28,108 nucleotides of DNA from Clostridia bacterium. GTDB lineage: Bacteria > Bacillota > Clostridia > Christensenellales > CAG-138. Below the pieces are notes generated by a model. That model was not told the DNA's origin. It saw only the letters and a list, made by a program, of their open reading frames with translations, and ran no database searches. The stretch is from positions 1 to 28,108 of the forward strand of contig JAEDIC010000022.1 in NCBI GenBank assembly GCA_016292635.1. The letters run 5' to 3'. Position 1 is the stretch's first letter, and the number at the start of each line of letters is the position of its first letter. Below, piece after piece: positions 15,871-23,780 of this stretch. The position numbers and the translations under genes were made by a program.

Positions 15871-16806
15871 CTAAAGCTTTTGTATGCCCCTCAGCTTGCT
15901 GCTGCGGGAGCGAGGGTTTGTCTCCAGTTCTTCTCCCCCCGGTATGATGGGTTTTTTTGTAAGTATTTTCGCCGTTGGCGCCTTGCCGCAGGTACACATC
16001 GGCGCCCTTGGATCGCAGGTGCAGGGATTTTCAAATTTTTTGAATGTCTGCTTGACTATCCTGTCTTCCAGCGAATGGAAGGTTATCACCGCCAGCACGC
16101 CGCCGGGGTTCAGCAGATCATGGGCATGTTTTATGGCTTGTCCAAGCTCAGCAAGCTCGCCGTTCACCTCAATGCGTATGGCCTGAAATGTTCTGCGGGC
16201 CGGGTGAGGACCTTCCCTCCTGTTGGCGGCGGGTATTGCGGATTTTATTATTTCTGCAAGCTGTACCGTGCTGTTTATGGGTTCCTTTTCCCTCTCCCGG
16301 GTAATGGCGTTCGCCACTCGGAATGCGAAACGTTCCTCGCCGTATTCCTTTATTATATCTGCCAGCTCCTCCACGCTATATCCGTTCACCACATCATATG
16401 CGGAAAGGGCCGCTCTGTCGTCCATTCTCATATCCAGCGGCGCATCCTCGTGGTATGAAAAGCCCCGCTCCGGCGTATCCAGCTGATGGGAGGATACACC
16501 AAGGTCAAGGAGTATTCCGTCAACCCCGGTAACGCCCTCTGCCATAAGCAGCTCTTTCATATCGAAAAAGTTGCCCCGTATGGCCTTGAATTTATCTCCA
16601 AAGGGAGCAAGCCTTGCGCTTGCGGCGGCGATGGCGTTCCCATCCCGGTCTATGCCGTACAGCCGTCCCTCCGAAAGGCCGGACAGTATGCCTTCGCTGT
16701 GTCCTCCGCCTCCAAGGGTGCCGTCAACGAAGATTCCGCCCCTCTGGGGCTGCAAAAGCTCCATTACCTCAGGAAGCATTATGGGTATATGGTGGAACTG
16801 CGTCAT
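15871..16806 (-). CDS. rsmH: 16S rRNA (cytosine(1402)-N(4))-methyltransferase RsmH
   Basis: Methylates C1402 in the decoding centre of 16S rRNA using S-adenosylmethionine. The 311-residue length is standard. It shows HIPIMLPEVMELL at the N-terminus, the SAM motif DGTLGGGGHS (28-37), LDLGVSSHQLD, the FRVANAI segment, RRTFQAIRIEVN, and ITFHSLEDRIVK. A Cys cluster (CTCDPRAPMCTCGK, about 268-281) is usual in clostridial members. The ATG overlaps the mraZ stop as ATGA, so translation is coupled. Confidence 0.98.
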   Translation of the reverse strand: MTQFHHIPIMLPEVMELLQPQRGGIFVDGTLGGGGHSEGILSGLSEGRLYGIDRDGNAIAAASARLAPFGDKFKAIRGNFFDMKELLMAEGVTGVDGILLDLGVSSHQLDTPERGFSYHEDAPLDMRMDDRAALSAYDVVNGYSVEELADIIKEYGEERFAFRVANAITREREKEPINSTVQLAEIIKSAIPAANRREGPHPARRTFQAIRIEVNGELAELGQAIKHAHDLLNPGGVLAVITFHSLEDRIVKQTFKKFENPCTCDPRAPMCTCGKAPTAKILTKKPIIPGGEELETNPRSRSSKLRGIQKL

Positions 16807-17261
16807 ATGCCAAGCCCCGCCAGGTATTCCATGGTTTCCGCCTTGATCTCATCGCTGGCGCTTTCGGCTTCCAGTTTGCACTTTTCCCACTGCTCGGCGC
16901 TCCAGATTTCTATTCTGTTTGCCATGCCAACCAGTATGGCGTCCCCTTCTATGCCGGCGTATTCTCTCAACTGGGCAGGGAGCAATATGCGGCCCTGCTT
17001 GTCCAGCTCGCAGTCGCTGGCGTTGGCGAACATCATACGCATGGCCGCCTGCGCTCTAACGTCGGTCACGGGCATTTTTCTGAATCTTTCCACAATTTCG
17101 CTCCACATGCTTACGGGCATACCATAAAGACACCTGCTGTTTCCCTTACCCATCATGTCCCGGGTAATAATAACGGTGTCTCCAAGATCGTCGCGCCACT
17201 TGGCTGGTATGAATACCCTGCCCTTGGCGTCCACGCTATGTGCGAAAGAATTCATCAGCAC
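16803..17261 (-). CDS. mraZ: Transcriptional regulator MraZ
   Basis: DNA-binding repressor or activator of the dcw cluster, which forms ring-like oligomers. The 152-residue protein has two SpoVT/AbrB-like halves, each with the family motif: DAKGRVFIPAKWR (about 11-23) and DKQGRILLPAQLR (about 87-99). The start is a GTG at 17261, not the ATG at 17255 or a longer frame from 17345. GGAGG sits 8 bases before this GTG, and the N-terminus (M-L-M-N-S-F-A-H-S-V-DAKGR) then matches the usual MraZ start residue for residue in length. The promoter and its own binding sites lie directly upstream. Confidence 0.95.
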   Translation of the reverse strand: MLMNSFAHSVDAKGRVFIPAKWRDDLGDTVIITRDMMGKGNSRCLYGMPVSMWSEIVERFRKMPVTDVRAQAAMRMMFANASDCELDKQGRILLPAQLREYAGIEGDAILVGMANRIEIWSAEQWEKCKLEAESASDEIKAETMEYLAGLGI

Positions 17262-17313
17262 AGTGGAAGCCTCCAAACCCAATATCGGTATATAAAGATA
17301 TTTAGGTATCATT

Positions 17314-17342
17314 ATTATAGCAACCATATCACCACTTTGCAA
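17314..17342 (-). promoter_or_regulatory. Sigma-A promoter of the dcw cluster
   Basis: TTGCAA (17337-17342), a 17-base spacer, and a perfect TATAAT (17314-17319) on the minus strand, giving a leader of about 45 bases before the mraZ GTG. The -35 matches consensus at 4 of 6 positions. It overlaps the innermost MraZ box. Confidence 0.85.
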
Positions 17343-17358
17343 CACTTTTAACCACTTT
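17332..17358 (-). promoter_or_regulatory. Three MraZ boxes
   Basis: On the minus strand AAAGTGG, AAAGTGT, AAAGTGG start exactly 10 bases apart (plus-strand 17352-17358, 17342-17348, 17332-17338), each with a 3-base spacer. MraZ is known to bind such AAAGTG[G/T] direct repeats before its own gene. The array covers the -35 region, which points to autorepression by blocking RNA polymerase; that is inference. Confidence 0.88.
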
Positions 17359-17411
17359 TATGTTCTTTTAATGCTTTCACTGTGATTTTTTGGTATTTTT
17401 GATGCACTTGG

Positions 17412-17432
17412 CTGTTTGCCGCACGCAAACAG
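17412..17432. repeat. Hairpin upstream of the mraZ promoter
   Basis: Perfect 8-bp stem CTGTTTGC / GCAAACAG around a 5-base loop. No U-run adjoins it on the minus strand. It lies between the tandem terminators and the mraZ promoter; role unknown. Confidence 0.5.
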
Positions 17433-17454
17433 GCGGCTTTATCCCGGGGCAAGT

Positions 17455-17516
17455 AAAAAAAGCGGCGCAATGCCACTTTTTCGACAACCTGAAAAAAGCG
17501 GCGCAAGCCGCTTTTT
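17455..17516 (-). terminator. Tandem terminators after the metallophosphoesterase gene
   Basis: Two nearly identical hairpins in a row. The first (17492-17516) has the minus-strand stem AAAAAGCGGC / GCCGCTTTTT with loop TTGC. The second (17455-17481) has AAAAAGTGGC / GCCGCTTTTT with a 5-base loop and one G-U pair. Both end in T-runs of six or seven. Together they insulate the dcw promoter from upstream transcription. Confidence 0.9.
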
Positions 17517-17527
17517 AATCGTGGTTT

Positions 17528-18220
17528 TTATATCTCGCTTATGAATTTAGGAGCAAATCCTATATGATCTGCCGAGCAGAGGGTATATTCTATTCCCTCA
17601 CGGGTTCCCTCAAAGGCGCTGCGACAGGATTTGCCGTGAAGATGTCCGTAAATCACCCGCTCCACATTATACCTTTCAAAAAGATGTGTAAAGGCGCTGG
17701 AATTTCGCTTTTCGTTGAATGGGGGATAGTGAAGCATGGCTATTATGCGTTCGCCCTCTCCTGCCCTTTCAAGGGACATTCCAAGGCGTATGACTTCCCT
17801 GTCGTATATCTTTTGGTCGGTATCCTCGTCAAAGCCTGCGCTGCCGGGGCATATCCACCCCCTTGAGCCGGCAATAATTGCGCCGCCGATATCAACGGCG
17901 TCGTTCTGCAGGGCATACATCCCCTCGGGAAGCATGGCGCGCACCTTTGAGAGAGAGGTCCACCAATAGTCGTGATTTCCGCGAAGCAGTATTTTTTTGC
18001 CGGGAAGGGCCGCGATAAAATCCAAATCAGCTTTGGCCTCGCCAAGCTGCATTGCCCAGCTTATATCCCCGGGGATAAGCACCACATCCTCATCCGCCAC
18101 GGTTTTCCGCCAGGCTTCGCCTATGCGCGACGCATGATTATCCCATGCGGGACCAAATACATCCATTGGCTTATCCGAAGCATGGGAAAGATGCAGATCT
18201 CCTATTGCGAAAAGCTTCAT
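17528..18220 (-). CDS. Calcineurin-like metallophosphoesterase
   Basis: Probable metal-dependent phosphohydrolase of 230 residues; substrate unknown. The five metal-site motifs of the superfamily are in order: GDLHLS (7-12), PGDISWA (50-56), RGNHDYWW (80-87), MLHYPP (162-167) and GHLHG (192-196). No signal peptide or membrane helix is seen, so it is cytoplasmic. It is the last gene before the tandem terminators and follows the zinc-ribbon gene by 21 bases, so it is likely in one transcript with it and engB. No clear GGAGG precedes the ATG; translation may depend on the upstream gene. Confidence 0.9.
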   Translation of the reverse strand: MKLFAIGDLHLSHASDKPMDVFGPAWDNHASRIGEAWRKTVADEDVVLIPGDISWAMQLGEAKADLDFIAALPGKKILLRGNHDYWWTSLSKVRAMLPEGMYALQNDAVDIGGAIIAGSRGWICPGSAGFDEDTDQKIYDREVIRLGMSLERAGEGERIIAMLHYPPFNEKRNSSAFTHLFERYNVERVIYGHLHGKSCRSAFEGTREGIEYTLCSADHIGFAPKFISEI

Positions 18221-18241
18221 TGGCGGTTTATGGGAATGAGG

Positions 18242-18634
18242 TTACTCCTCCTCCGCTTCCTCCTCGTCTTCCAGTTCGTCGGACATATCGTCATCGCCGC
18301 CAAGTTCCTTGTCGATCTCTTCAAGCTCCATCTCGGGGATATCGTCATCGTCCAGGGGGACTTCCAGCTCGTCAAGGTCATCCATGTCGTCCACAGATGC
18401 GGCGTTCAGCTCATCAGCACGCTTTTCGAGATTTTCCTGTCTTCTAACCTCCCGAAGGCACATGGCGCACAGCTCGCTGCCGCAAACGGCGGGATTTTCG
18501 CCGCACTCGGTGCAGATGGCTACGGAATCGTCAGCGTCAGGCTCGCCCTTCATGCTGCGCTTGCACACATTGCACACCTGCTCGTCATCCCGGATGTAAT
18601 TGAGTTCACACTTGGGGCACTTTTTGAAACCCAT
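18242..18634 (-). CDS. Small acidic zinc-ribbon protein, function unknown
   Basis: The 130-residue protein has Cys pairs at 6/9 and 21/24 (CPKC, CNVC), then 41/44, 51 and 56/59 (CTEC, C, CAMC), which suggests two small zinc-binding units in the first 60 residues. The rest (about 75-130) is strongly acidic and low-complexity, ending EDEEEAEEE. No membrane segment. Start: the ATG at 18634 has GGAGG 5 bases upstream; a TTG 12 bases earlier overlaps that site and is rejected. It lies between engB and the metallophosphoesterase. A nucleic-acid or ribosome-linked role is only a guess from the ribbons and the neighbour EngB. Confidence 0.85.
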   Translation of the reverse strand: MGFKKCPKCELNYIRDDEQVCNVCKRSMKGEPDADDSVAICTECGENPAVCGSELCAMCLREVRRQENLEKRADELNAASVDDMDDLDELEVPLDDDDIPEMELEEIDKELGGDDDMSDELEDEEEAEEE

Positions 18635-18644
18635 ATTATCCTCC

Positions 18645-18674
18645 AAAAACAGCCACGGTCAATGGCCGGTTTTT
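18645..18674 (-). terminator. Imperfect hairpin with T-run between engB and the zinc-ribbon gene
   Basis: The minus strand pairs AAAAAC and GGCCA with TGGC and GTTTTT around a 7-base loop and a small internal mismatch. The T-run is immediately before the zinc-ribbon gene's ribosome-binding site. It may reduce read-through from engB or shape the leader. Confidence 0.35.
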
Positions 18675-18678
18675 ATAC

Positions 18679-19317
18679 TTAACTATTATGCGTATCGTCC
18701 TGCTGTATGTCAATAGAGCCTTTGAGCATTTTCACATCTTCAACCACCTGACCTATGCGGTTAAGCATGGCATTCCTGCCCTCGCCGGTCTCGGAGGAAT
18801 AAGGTATTGCGGCGGGAGGGGCTCCCAGCTGCTTTGCGGCGGCGTTTGCCGCCTGTGCCCGCTTACTTCTTGCCAGCTTGTCGGACTTGGTGGCGATAAG
18901 AGTATAAGGTATGTTGTAATAAATTATCCACTGAAGCATCAGCTTATCATCGGCGGTGGGCTCATGGCGAATGTCTATGAGCATGAAAATATGATCCACC
19001 CTGCCGCTGGAAAGATAGTCTTCCATAAGCCTGCCCCATTTTTCCTTTTCCGTTTTTGGGGCCTTTGCAAAGCCGTAGCCCGGAAGGTCCACAAGGTGGA
19101 AATCACGATTTATCATGAAAAAATTTATAAGGCGGGTCTTTCCCGGGCTCGCGGAAGTACGGGCCAGCTTTTTGTTGTTGCAGAGGGAGTTGATAAGGCT
19201 GGATTTGCCAACGTTGGATTTGCCAACTATCGCAATCTCCGCGCTTGTTTTTTTCGGGTATGCGCTGCCCAGGGCTACGCTTGTTTCAAATTCCGCCTGC
19301 TTGATGGCAAACTCCAT
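18679..19317 (-). CDS. engB: Ribosome biogenesis GTPase EngB (YsxC/YihA)
   Basis: Essential GTPase for late 50S subunit assembly. The 212-residue protein has the P-loop GKSNVGKSS (32-40), switch I region SASPGKTR with the conserved Thr, the DxxG motif DLPGYGFA, and the base-specificity motif TKSDK, followed by a SAK-like SSETGEG near the end. AAAGGA lies about 9 bases before the ATG. A good promoter lies at 19351-19379. The lonB-lon-engB order matches Bacillus. Confidence 0.97.
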   Translation of the reverse strand: MEFAIKQAEFETSVALGSAYPKKTSAEIAIVGKSNVGKSSLINSLCNNKKLARTSASPGKTRLINFFMINRDFHLVDLPGYGFAKAPKTEKEKWGRLMEDYLSSGRVDHIFMLIDIRHEPTADDKLMLQWIIYYNIPYTLIATKSDKLARSKRAQAANAAAKQLGAPPAAIPYSSETGEGRNAMLNRIGQVVEDVKMLKGSIDIQQDDTHNS

Positions 19318-19350
19318 ACTTATATCCTTTCCATCTCTTTTGCATTATGC

Positions 19351-19379
19351 ATTGTATCAGCCCCCGGTCCGTAAGGCAA
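19351..19379 (-). promoter_or_regulatory. Sigma-A promoter for engB
   Basis: TTGCCT (19374-19379), 17 bases, TACAAT (19351-19356) on the minus strand, with a TGA extension before the -10. The start codon is about 34 bases beyond the -10. It sits between the lon terminator and engB. Confidence 0.75.
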
Positions 19380-19429
19380 CACCATTTTTTCAAAAAAACC
19401 AATTCCTGTGGTTATATATTTCCCCCCGC

Positions 19430-19458
19430 AAAAAAGGAGCGGCCTGTTCCGCTCCTCT
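19430..19458 (-). terminator. Terminator after lon
   Basis: Stem GGAGCGG / CCGCTCC with a 6-base loop, followed on the minus strand by TTTTTT. It begins 10 bases past the lon stop. Confidence 0.88.
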
Positions 19459-19465
19459 TTAATGG

Positions 19466-21847
19466 CTACTGCATGGGCACGCTGCCCGCTTTTTGATGGG
19501 ATATGTGTATGTGGGCCGGCATAGCCTTTGGCATGGATGTGAGCGCCTGCTCCATTACCTCCATGGCATCGGATACGCAGGATATCCTCAGCGCGCGCTT
19601 TATCTCATCCGGAACTTCCTCAAGGTCCTTGCGGTTATCCTCAGGTATCAGCACGGCGGTCATACCCCCACGCACGGCTGCAAGAAGTTTCTCCCTGAGG
19701 CCGCCTATGGGCAGCACCCTTCCGCGAAGGGTTATTTCCCCTGTCATGGCAACGGTGCCCTTAACCGGTATTCCGGATAATGCGCTGGCAATGGCGGTGG
19801 CCATTGTTATGCCTGCGCTCGGTCCATCCTTTGGCACGGCGCCCTCTGGAACATGAAGGTGTATATCACGCTCCTTGAACAGCTTTTCATCTATGCCCAA
19901 AGTATCGGCGTTTGCGTGGACGAAGGTAAAGGCCGTCTTTGCGCTCTCCTTCATCACCTCGCCAAGTTTGCCGGTAAGCTGTATCTGTCCCGTGCCGGGC
20001 ACGGCCTGTACCTCTATCTCCAGCGTATCTCCGCCGGCGCTGGTCCACGCAAGGCCGTTCACTACGCCCACGGCGTCCTTACGGGCCTTTGCAAGGTCCT
20101 GATATCTGGGCTGACCCAGGTATTCCTTCATGCGCTCGTTGGTAAGCCGCACCCGCTTAGCCTTGCCGTCGCCTATATCGCAGGCGGTTCTGCGGCATAT
20201 GCCCGCAAGCACCCTCTCCAGATTGCGCACTCCGGATTCGGCAGTGTATCCCCTTATCAGCGCAGGGTACATTGAATCGGGTATGGTTAGCATGCTCTTT
20301 TTCAGGCCGTGCTTTTCAAGCTGTCTGGGCAGCAGATGCCGCTTGGCTATTTCCATCTTTTCGGTTTCAAGGTAGCCCTGAACCTCGATTATCTCCATCC
20401 TGTCAAGAAGGGGCGCAGGTATGGTGTTCTTATCGTTGGCGGTGGTCAGGAACATTACCTTGGAAAGGTCGTAAGGAGTCTCTATGAAATGATCCCGGAA
20501 GGCGAAATTCTGGGCGCTGTCCAATACCTCAAGCATGGCGGCGGCAGGATCGCCATGGTAATCGCCCGCAAGCTTGTCTATCTCGTCGAACAGTATAACG
20601 GGATTCATAGTGCCCGCCTGCCGCATTGCGGCGATAACCCTGCCCGGCATTGCGCCAATATAGGTGCGCCGATGTCCGCGAATTTCAGCCTCGTCCCGTA
20701 TGCCACCCAAGCTCATGCGCACGAACTTTCTGCCAATGGCATCCGCAATAGACTTTACTATTGAGGTTTTGCCCACGCCTGGAGGGCCTACGAAGCATAT
20801 GACCTGACCGTTCACCTTGCCCGTAAGCCTGGCAACGGCAAGATATTCGATTATGCGCTGCTTAACCTTTTCCATGCCGTAATGATCCGCCTCAAGTACG
20901 GCCCGGGCATGGTCAAGATCCAGACAGTCCTCACTGGTCTCCGTCCATGGAAGGTCCAGCATACATTCGATATAATTCCTTGCGGAGGGGGCTTCGTGGG
21001 AACCTGCGGGGAGATCGCCGTAGCGCTGTATCTCCCGCTCCAGCTTTTGCTTTATATCCTCAGGCATCACCTTGGCTTCAAGGCGCTTGCGGAAGCCATC
21101 GGACTCCGTCTCTGCAGTTTCGCCCAGCTCCTTGCGTATTGCCCTTATCTGCTCCCTCAAATAGTAATCCTTTTGGTTTTTATCCACCTGATACTTAACT
21201 TCGGTGGCTATGCGGCGGTCCGCCTTTAGTATTTCTATCTCTCCAACAAAGCATTTGAGCATTATCTTCATCCGCTCAACAGGATGGTTCTCCTCAAGTA
21301 TCATCTGGCGCTGCTCGGGGCGTTTCAGCACGGCGTTTGCGGCAGCGTCGGCAAATTCCCCTATCATCAGCTTGGCCTCTATGGTAGCTATGGCGTCCGC
21401 GGTGAGCTTCGGGCTCAGGCGAGCGTATTCCGTAAGTTTTTTCATCACACGGCGGCGCAAGGCCTCCCCCTCGGCAGGGACGCATTCTTCATCCTCAAGG
21501 GTTTCTATATCTGCGGAAAAGCACTCTCCCTCATCGTATATTACCGAAGCTTTCGCCCGGCAAATGCCCTCGGCGAACACCCGGGCAGACTCTCCGGGCA
21601 AGGGCAATACCTGTCTCAAGGCGCAAAGCGTGCCTGTTTCAAGTATGTCTGCAGTATCTATCTCCGCTTTCTTTGCGTCCTTCTGGGCGCTTACGAATAT
21701 GAGGCCTTCCTCGTCCATTGCCCTGTTCAGGGCGTTTATGCTTCTCTGCCTGCCCGCATCAAAATGGATCATTTCTCCCGGCAGCACCACAAGGCCCCTG
21801 AGGGCCACTGTGGGAATATCATTATATCTTTTTTCGTGGTTTATCAT
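19466..21847 (-). CDS. lon: ATP-dependent protease LonA
   Basis: Cytoplasmic AAA+ serine protease that degrades misfolded and regulatory proteins. The 793-residue protein has the N-terminal substrate domain (starting IPTVALRGLVVLPGE, 11-25), a coiled-coil part (about 190-290), the ATPase with GPPGVGKTS (354-362) and DEIDK (421-425), and the protease domain with PKDGPSAG, catalytic Ser677 and Lys720 (GGLREKLL). The C-terminus adds a short His-containing tail, AHIHISHQK. GAGGAAAG lies about 9 bases before the ATG. It has its own promoter after a lonB terminator. Confidence 0.98.
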   Translation of the reverse strand: MINHEKRYNDIPTVALRGLVVLPGEMIHFDAGRQRSINALNRAMDEEGLIFVSAQKDAKKAEIDTADILETGTLCALRQVLPLPGESARVFAEGICRAKASVIYDEGECFSADIETLEDEECVPAEGEALRRRVMKKLTEYARLSPKLTADAIATIEAKLMIGEFADAAANAVLKRPEQRQMILEENHPVERMKIMLKCFVGEIEILKADRRIATEVKYQVDKNQKDYYLREQIRAIRKELGETAETESDGFRKRLEAKVMPEDIKQKLEREIQRYGDLPAGSHEAPSARNYIECMLDLPWTETSEDCLDLDHARAVLEADHYGMEKVKQRIIEYLAVARLTGKVNGQVICFVGPPGVGKTSIVKSIADAIGRKFVRMSLGGIRDEAEIRGHRRTYIGAMPGRVIAAMRQAGTMNPVILFDEIDKLAGDYHGDPAAAMLEVLDSAQNFAFRDHFIETPYDLSKVMFLTTANDKNTIPAPLLDRMEIIEVQGYLETEKMEIAKRHLLPRQLEKHGLKKSMLTIPDSMYPALIRGYTAESGVRNLERVLAGICRRTACDIGDGKAKRVRLTNERMKEYLGQPRYQDLAKARKDAVGVVNGLAWTSAGGDTLEIEVQAVPGTGQIQLTGKLGEVMKESAKTAFTFVHANADTLGIDEKLFKERDIHLHVPEGAVPKDGPSAGITMATAIASALSGIPVKGTVAMTGEITLRGRVLPIGGLREKLLAAVRGGMTAVLIPEDNRKDLEEVPDEIKRALRISCVSDAMEVMEQALTSMPKAMPAHIHISHQKAGSVPMQ

Positions 21848-21879
21848 AACTGTTGCTTTCCTCGGTTATTTCTATGGTG

Positions 21880-21908
21880 ATTATACTTATATCAACCGAT
21901 TTTGACAA
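21880..21908 (-). promoter_or_regulatory. Sigma-A promoter for lon
   Basis: TTGTCA (21903-21908), 17 bases, TATAAT (21880-21885) on the minus strand: 5 of 6 and 6 of 6 matches. It gives a leader of about 25-30 bases. No CtsR direct repeat or CIRCE inverted repeat is seen beside it. Confidence 0.88.
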
Positions 21909-21923
21909 CAGTATGTATGTGGT

Positions 21924-21953
21924 AAAAAAGTTTTGTACCTTTATGAAACTTTT
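21924..21953 (-). terminator. Terminator after lonB
   Basis: Stem AAAAGTTT / AAACTTTT around a 12-base loop, running into TTTTTT on the minus strand, 11 bases after the lonB stop. The stem is AT-rich, so it may be leaky. Confidence 0.6.
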
Positions 21954-21964
21954 CGGCGCCCCAT

Positions 21965-23635
21965 TTATGCGGTGGTACAGAGGAAGGGCAGCACGCCGCC
22001 GGAAAGCTCCGTTTCCTCCGGTATATCAAAGGCTATGCGCATAACTTCGCTTATGTCGGATACGGGTATAACTTCCGCCCCTATCCCCTCAAAGCGCCGC
22101 TCATAATTTGCCGCGGGGATTATCACGGTATGTGCCCCCGCCTGTACAGCCGCCGTTATCTTTTCCCTTACGCCGCCAACAGGGCGCACCTCTCCGCTTA
22201 CGGTTATCTCTCCCGTCATGGCGATGCCTGCGCCCATAGCCTTGCCGGATACGGCGCTCATCAGCGCCGTGGCAAGGGCAATGCCTGCGCTGGGCCCGTC
22301 AACGGGCATACCGCCCGGCACATTAAAGCGTATATCGTAAGCGCCGCAGTCAAAGCCAAAGCGGTTTTTAAAGGTGCTAAGCACATTCTCGGCAGATACG
22401 CTGGCGGTGCTGCGGCGGCTCAGCTTTCTTCCTCTCAGCTCTATCTCCTCGTGATCCACGGCGCTGCCTATGTCCAGCCTGCCCCGGCCATCCCTCGCCC
22501 TGTCAGCTACGCATTCCATCTCCATTATCATGCCGGTGCTGCCTGCGACCCCTATGCCCACGGCGACCCCGGGGCGCATATGCTCAGGCATCCTCTGCTC
22601 CGCCCGCCTTGCGCAGTTGCTTATCTCGGATACCCATTCCACGTCCGAAAGGGTTATTTTTTTCCGCCCGTCGGTATACACGGCGCCACCCGCCAGCTGA
22701 ATCATGTTCACCGCATCTCGTCCTGAGCCGCAGCAGCAGGCGCACAGCTCCGCTGCCCCAGGCTCTATCTCATAGCCCAGCCGTTTCGCCGCGCCCTCCG
22801 CTATGCTTATCATACTCTGCTTTGAGAGGGGCTTGAAGAACAGCTCAACGCACCTTGAGCGCAGGGCGGGAGGCATCTCCTCGGGACTTCTTGTGGTGGC
22901 TCCGATAAGGCGAAAATCCGCCGGCATTCCGTTTTGGAAAATGTCGTGTATGTGCTGGGGGATGGAGGTATTCTCCCGGGAATAATACGCGCTGTCAAAA
23001 AACACCTTTCTGTCCTCCAGCACCTTAAGCAGCTTATTCAGCTGCACGGGATGAAGTTCCCCTATCTCATCTAAAAATAATATTCCGCAATGTGCCCGGC
23101 TTACCGCCCCCGGCTTTGGCTGGGGCACGCCCTGAGAGCCCAGCGGCCCTGCCCCCTGATATATTGGGTCATGGACAGAGCCCAGCAATGGGTCCGCAAT
23201 GGAGCGCTCGTCAAAACGCACGCAGGTGGCGTCCACCTCCACAAAGCGGGAATCCTTATCAAAGGGGGAATCCCTGTGCCGCCGTGCCTCATCCAGCACA
23301 AGCCTTGCGGCGCAGGTCTTGCCGCAGCCCGGAGGGCCGTATATTATAACGTGCTGAGGATTCGGGCCGCACATGGCCGCCCTGAGGGCCCTTATGCCGT
23401 CCTCCTGGCCCACTATCTCGTTCATCCTGCAGGGCCTCGCCTTTTCGGAAAGGGGGGTGTTCAAGGTGCGCTTTCGCATATATTCAAGCTCCCGCATCTC
23501 CCTGCTTTCCGTGCGGGCGGCCCGCTTGCGCTCCGTCGGCTTGGGCATGACCTGTGCCTTTCTGTTCCTGTATATCACATAGCCGATAAGCCCGACCTGC
23601 AGCAGTATCCATATCCAAATAGCTCCGTTTTCCAT
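21965..23635 (-). CDS. lonB: ATP-dependent protease LonB
   Basis: Second Lon-type protease, forespore-linked in Bacillus. The 556-residue protein lacks the LonA N-domain and begins with a membrane helix (about 5-22) that anchors it. The ATPase has PLSEKARP, VGQEDGIRALRAAMCGPNPQ, GPPGCGKT (100-107) and LFLDEIGELHP (186-196). The protease domain has PVDGPSAG with catalytic Ser449 and Lys492. The match to Bacillus LonB is strong throughout. A run of cysteines, CACCC at 298-302, is unusual. The ATG at 23635 is chosen: GGAGG lies 9 bases upstream, and the much longer frame to 23917 overlaps the divergent gene and has no homologous look. Confidence 0.96.
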   Translation of the reverse strand: MENGAIWIWILLQVGLIGYVIYRNRKAQVMPKPTERKRAARTESREMRELEYMRKRTLNTPLSEKARPCRMNEIVGQEDGIRALRAAMCGPNPQHVIIYGPPGCGKTCAARLVLDEARRHRDSPFDKDSRFVEVDATCVRFDERSIADPLLGSVHDPIYQGAGPLGSQGVPQPKPGAVSRAHCGILFLDEIGELHPVQLNKLLKVLEDRKVFFDSAYYSRENTSIPQHIHDIFQNGMPADFRLIGATTRSPEEMPPALRSRCVELFFKPLSKQSMISIAEGAAKRLGYEIEPGAAELCACCCGSGRDAVNMIQLAGGAVYTDGRKKITLSDVEWVSEISNCARRAEQRMPEHMRPGVAVGIGVAGSTGMIMEMECVADRARDGRGRLDIGSAVDHEEIELRGRKLSRRSTASVSAENVLSTFKNRFGFDCGAYDIRFNVPGGMPVDGPSAGIALATALMSAVSGKAMGAGIAMTGEITVSGEVRPVGGVREKITAAVQAGAHTVIIPAANYERRFEGIGAEVIPVSDISEVMRIAFDIPEETELSGGVLPFLCTTA

Positions 23636-23741
23636 CTGTTTCTTCCTCCGGTTGGTTTCATGGATAGTATGTGCAGAGTCCGGGCTGCGGAAGGGATTTT
23701 TACAGTGGAAACCTAAGGTAGATTTGTTCATATTTGCACTA

Positions 23742-23747
23742 TATAAT
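23742..23747 (+). promoter_or_regulatory. Possible -10 element for the plus-strand gene
   Basis: TATAAT in an AT-rich stretch 33 bases before the plus-strand start codon. No recognisable -35 lies 16-18 bases upstream, so this rests on the -10 alone. Confidence 0.4.
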
Positions 23748-23780
23748 AAATTCATACAATTCAAAGAAATGGAGGGTGCC

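Noticed and set aside
17332..17358. CRISPR-like short repeats
   Set aside because: Repeats are 7 bases with 3-base spacers and match MraZ boxes, not a CRISPR array.
21848..21964. CtsR or CIRCE heat-shock operators before lon (and before clpP)
   Set aside because: No GGTCAAA direct repeat or long CIRCE inverted repeat is found.
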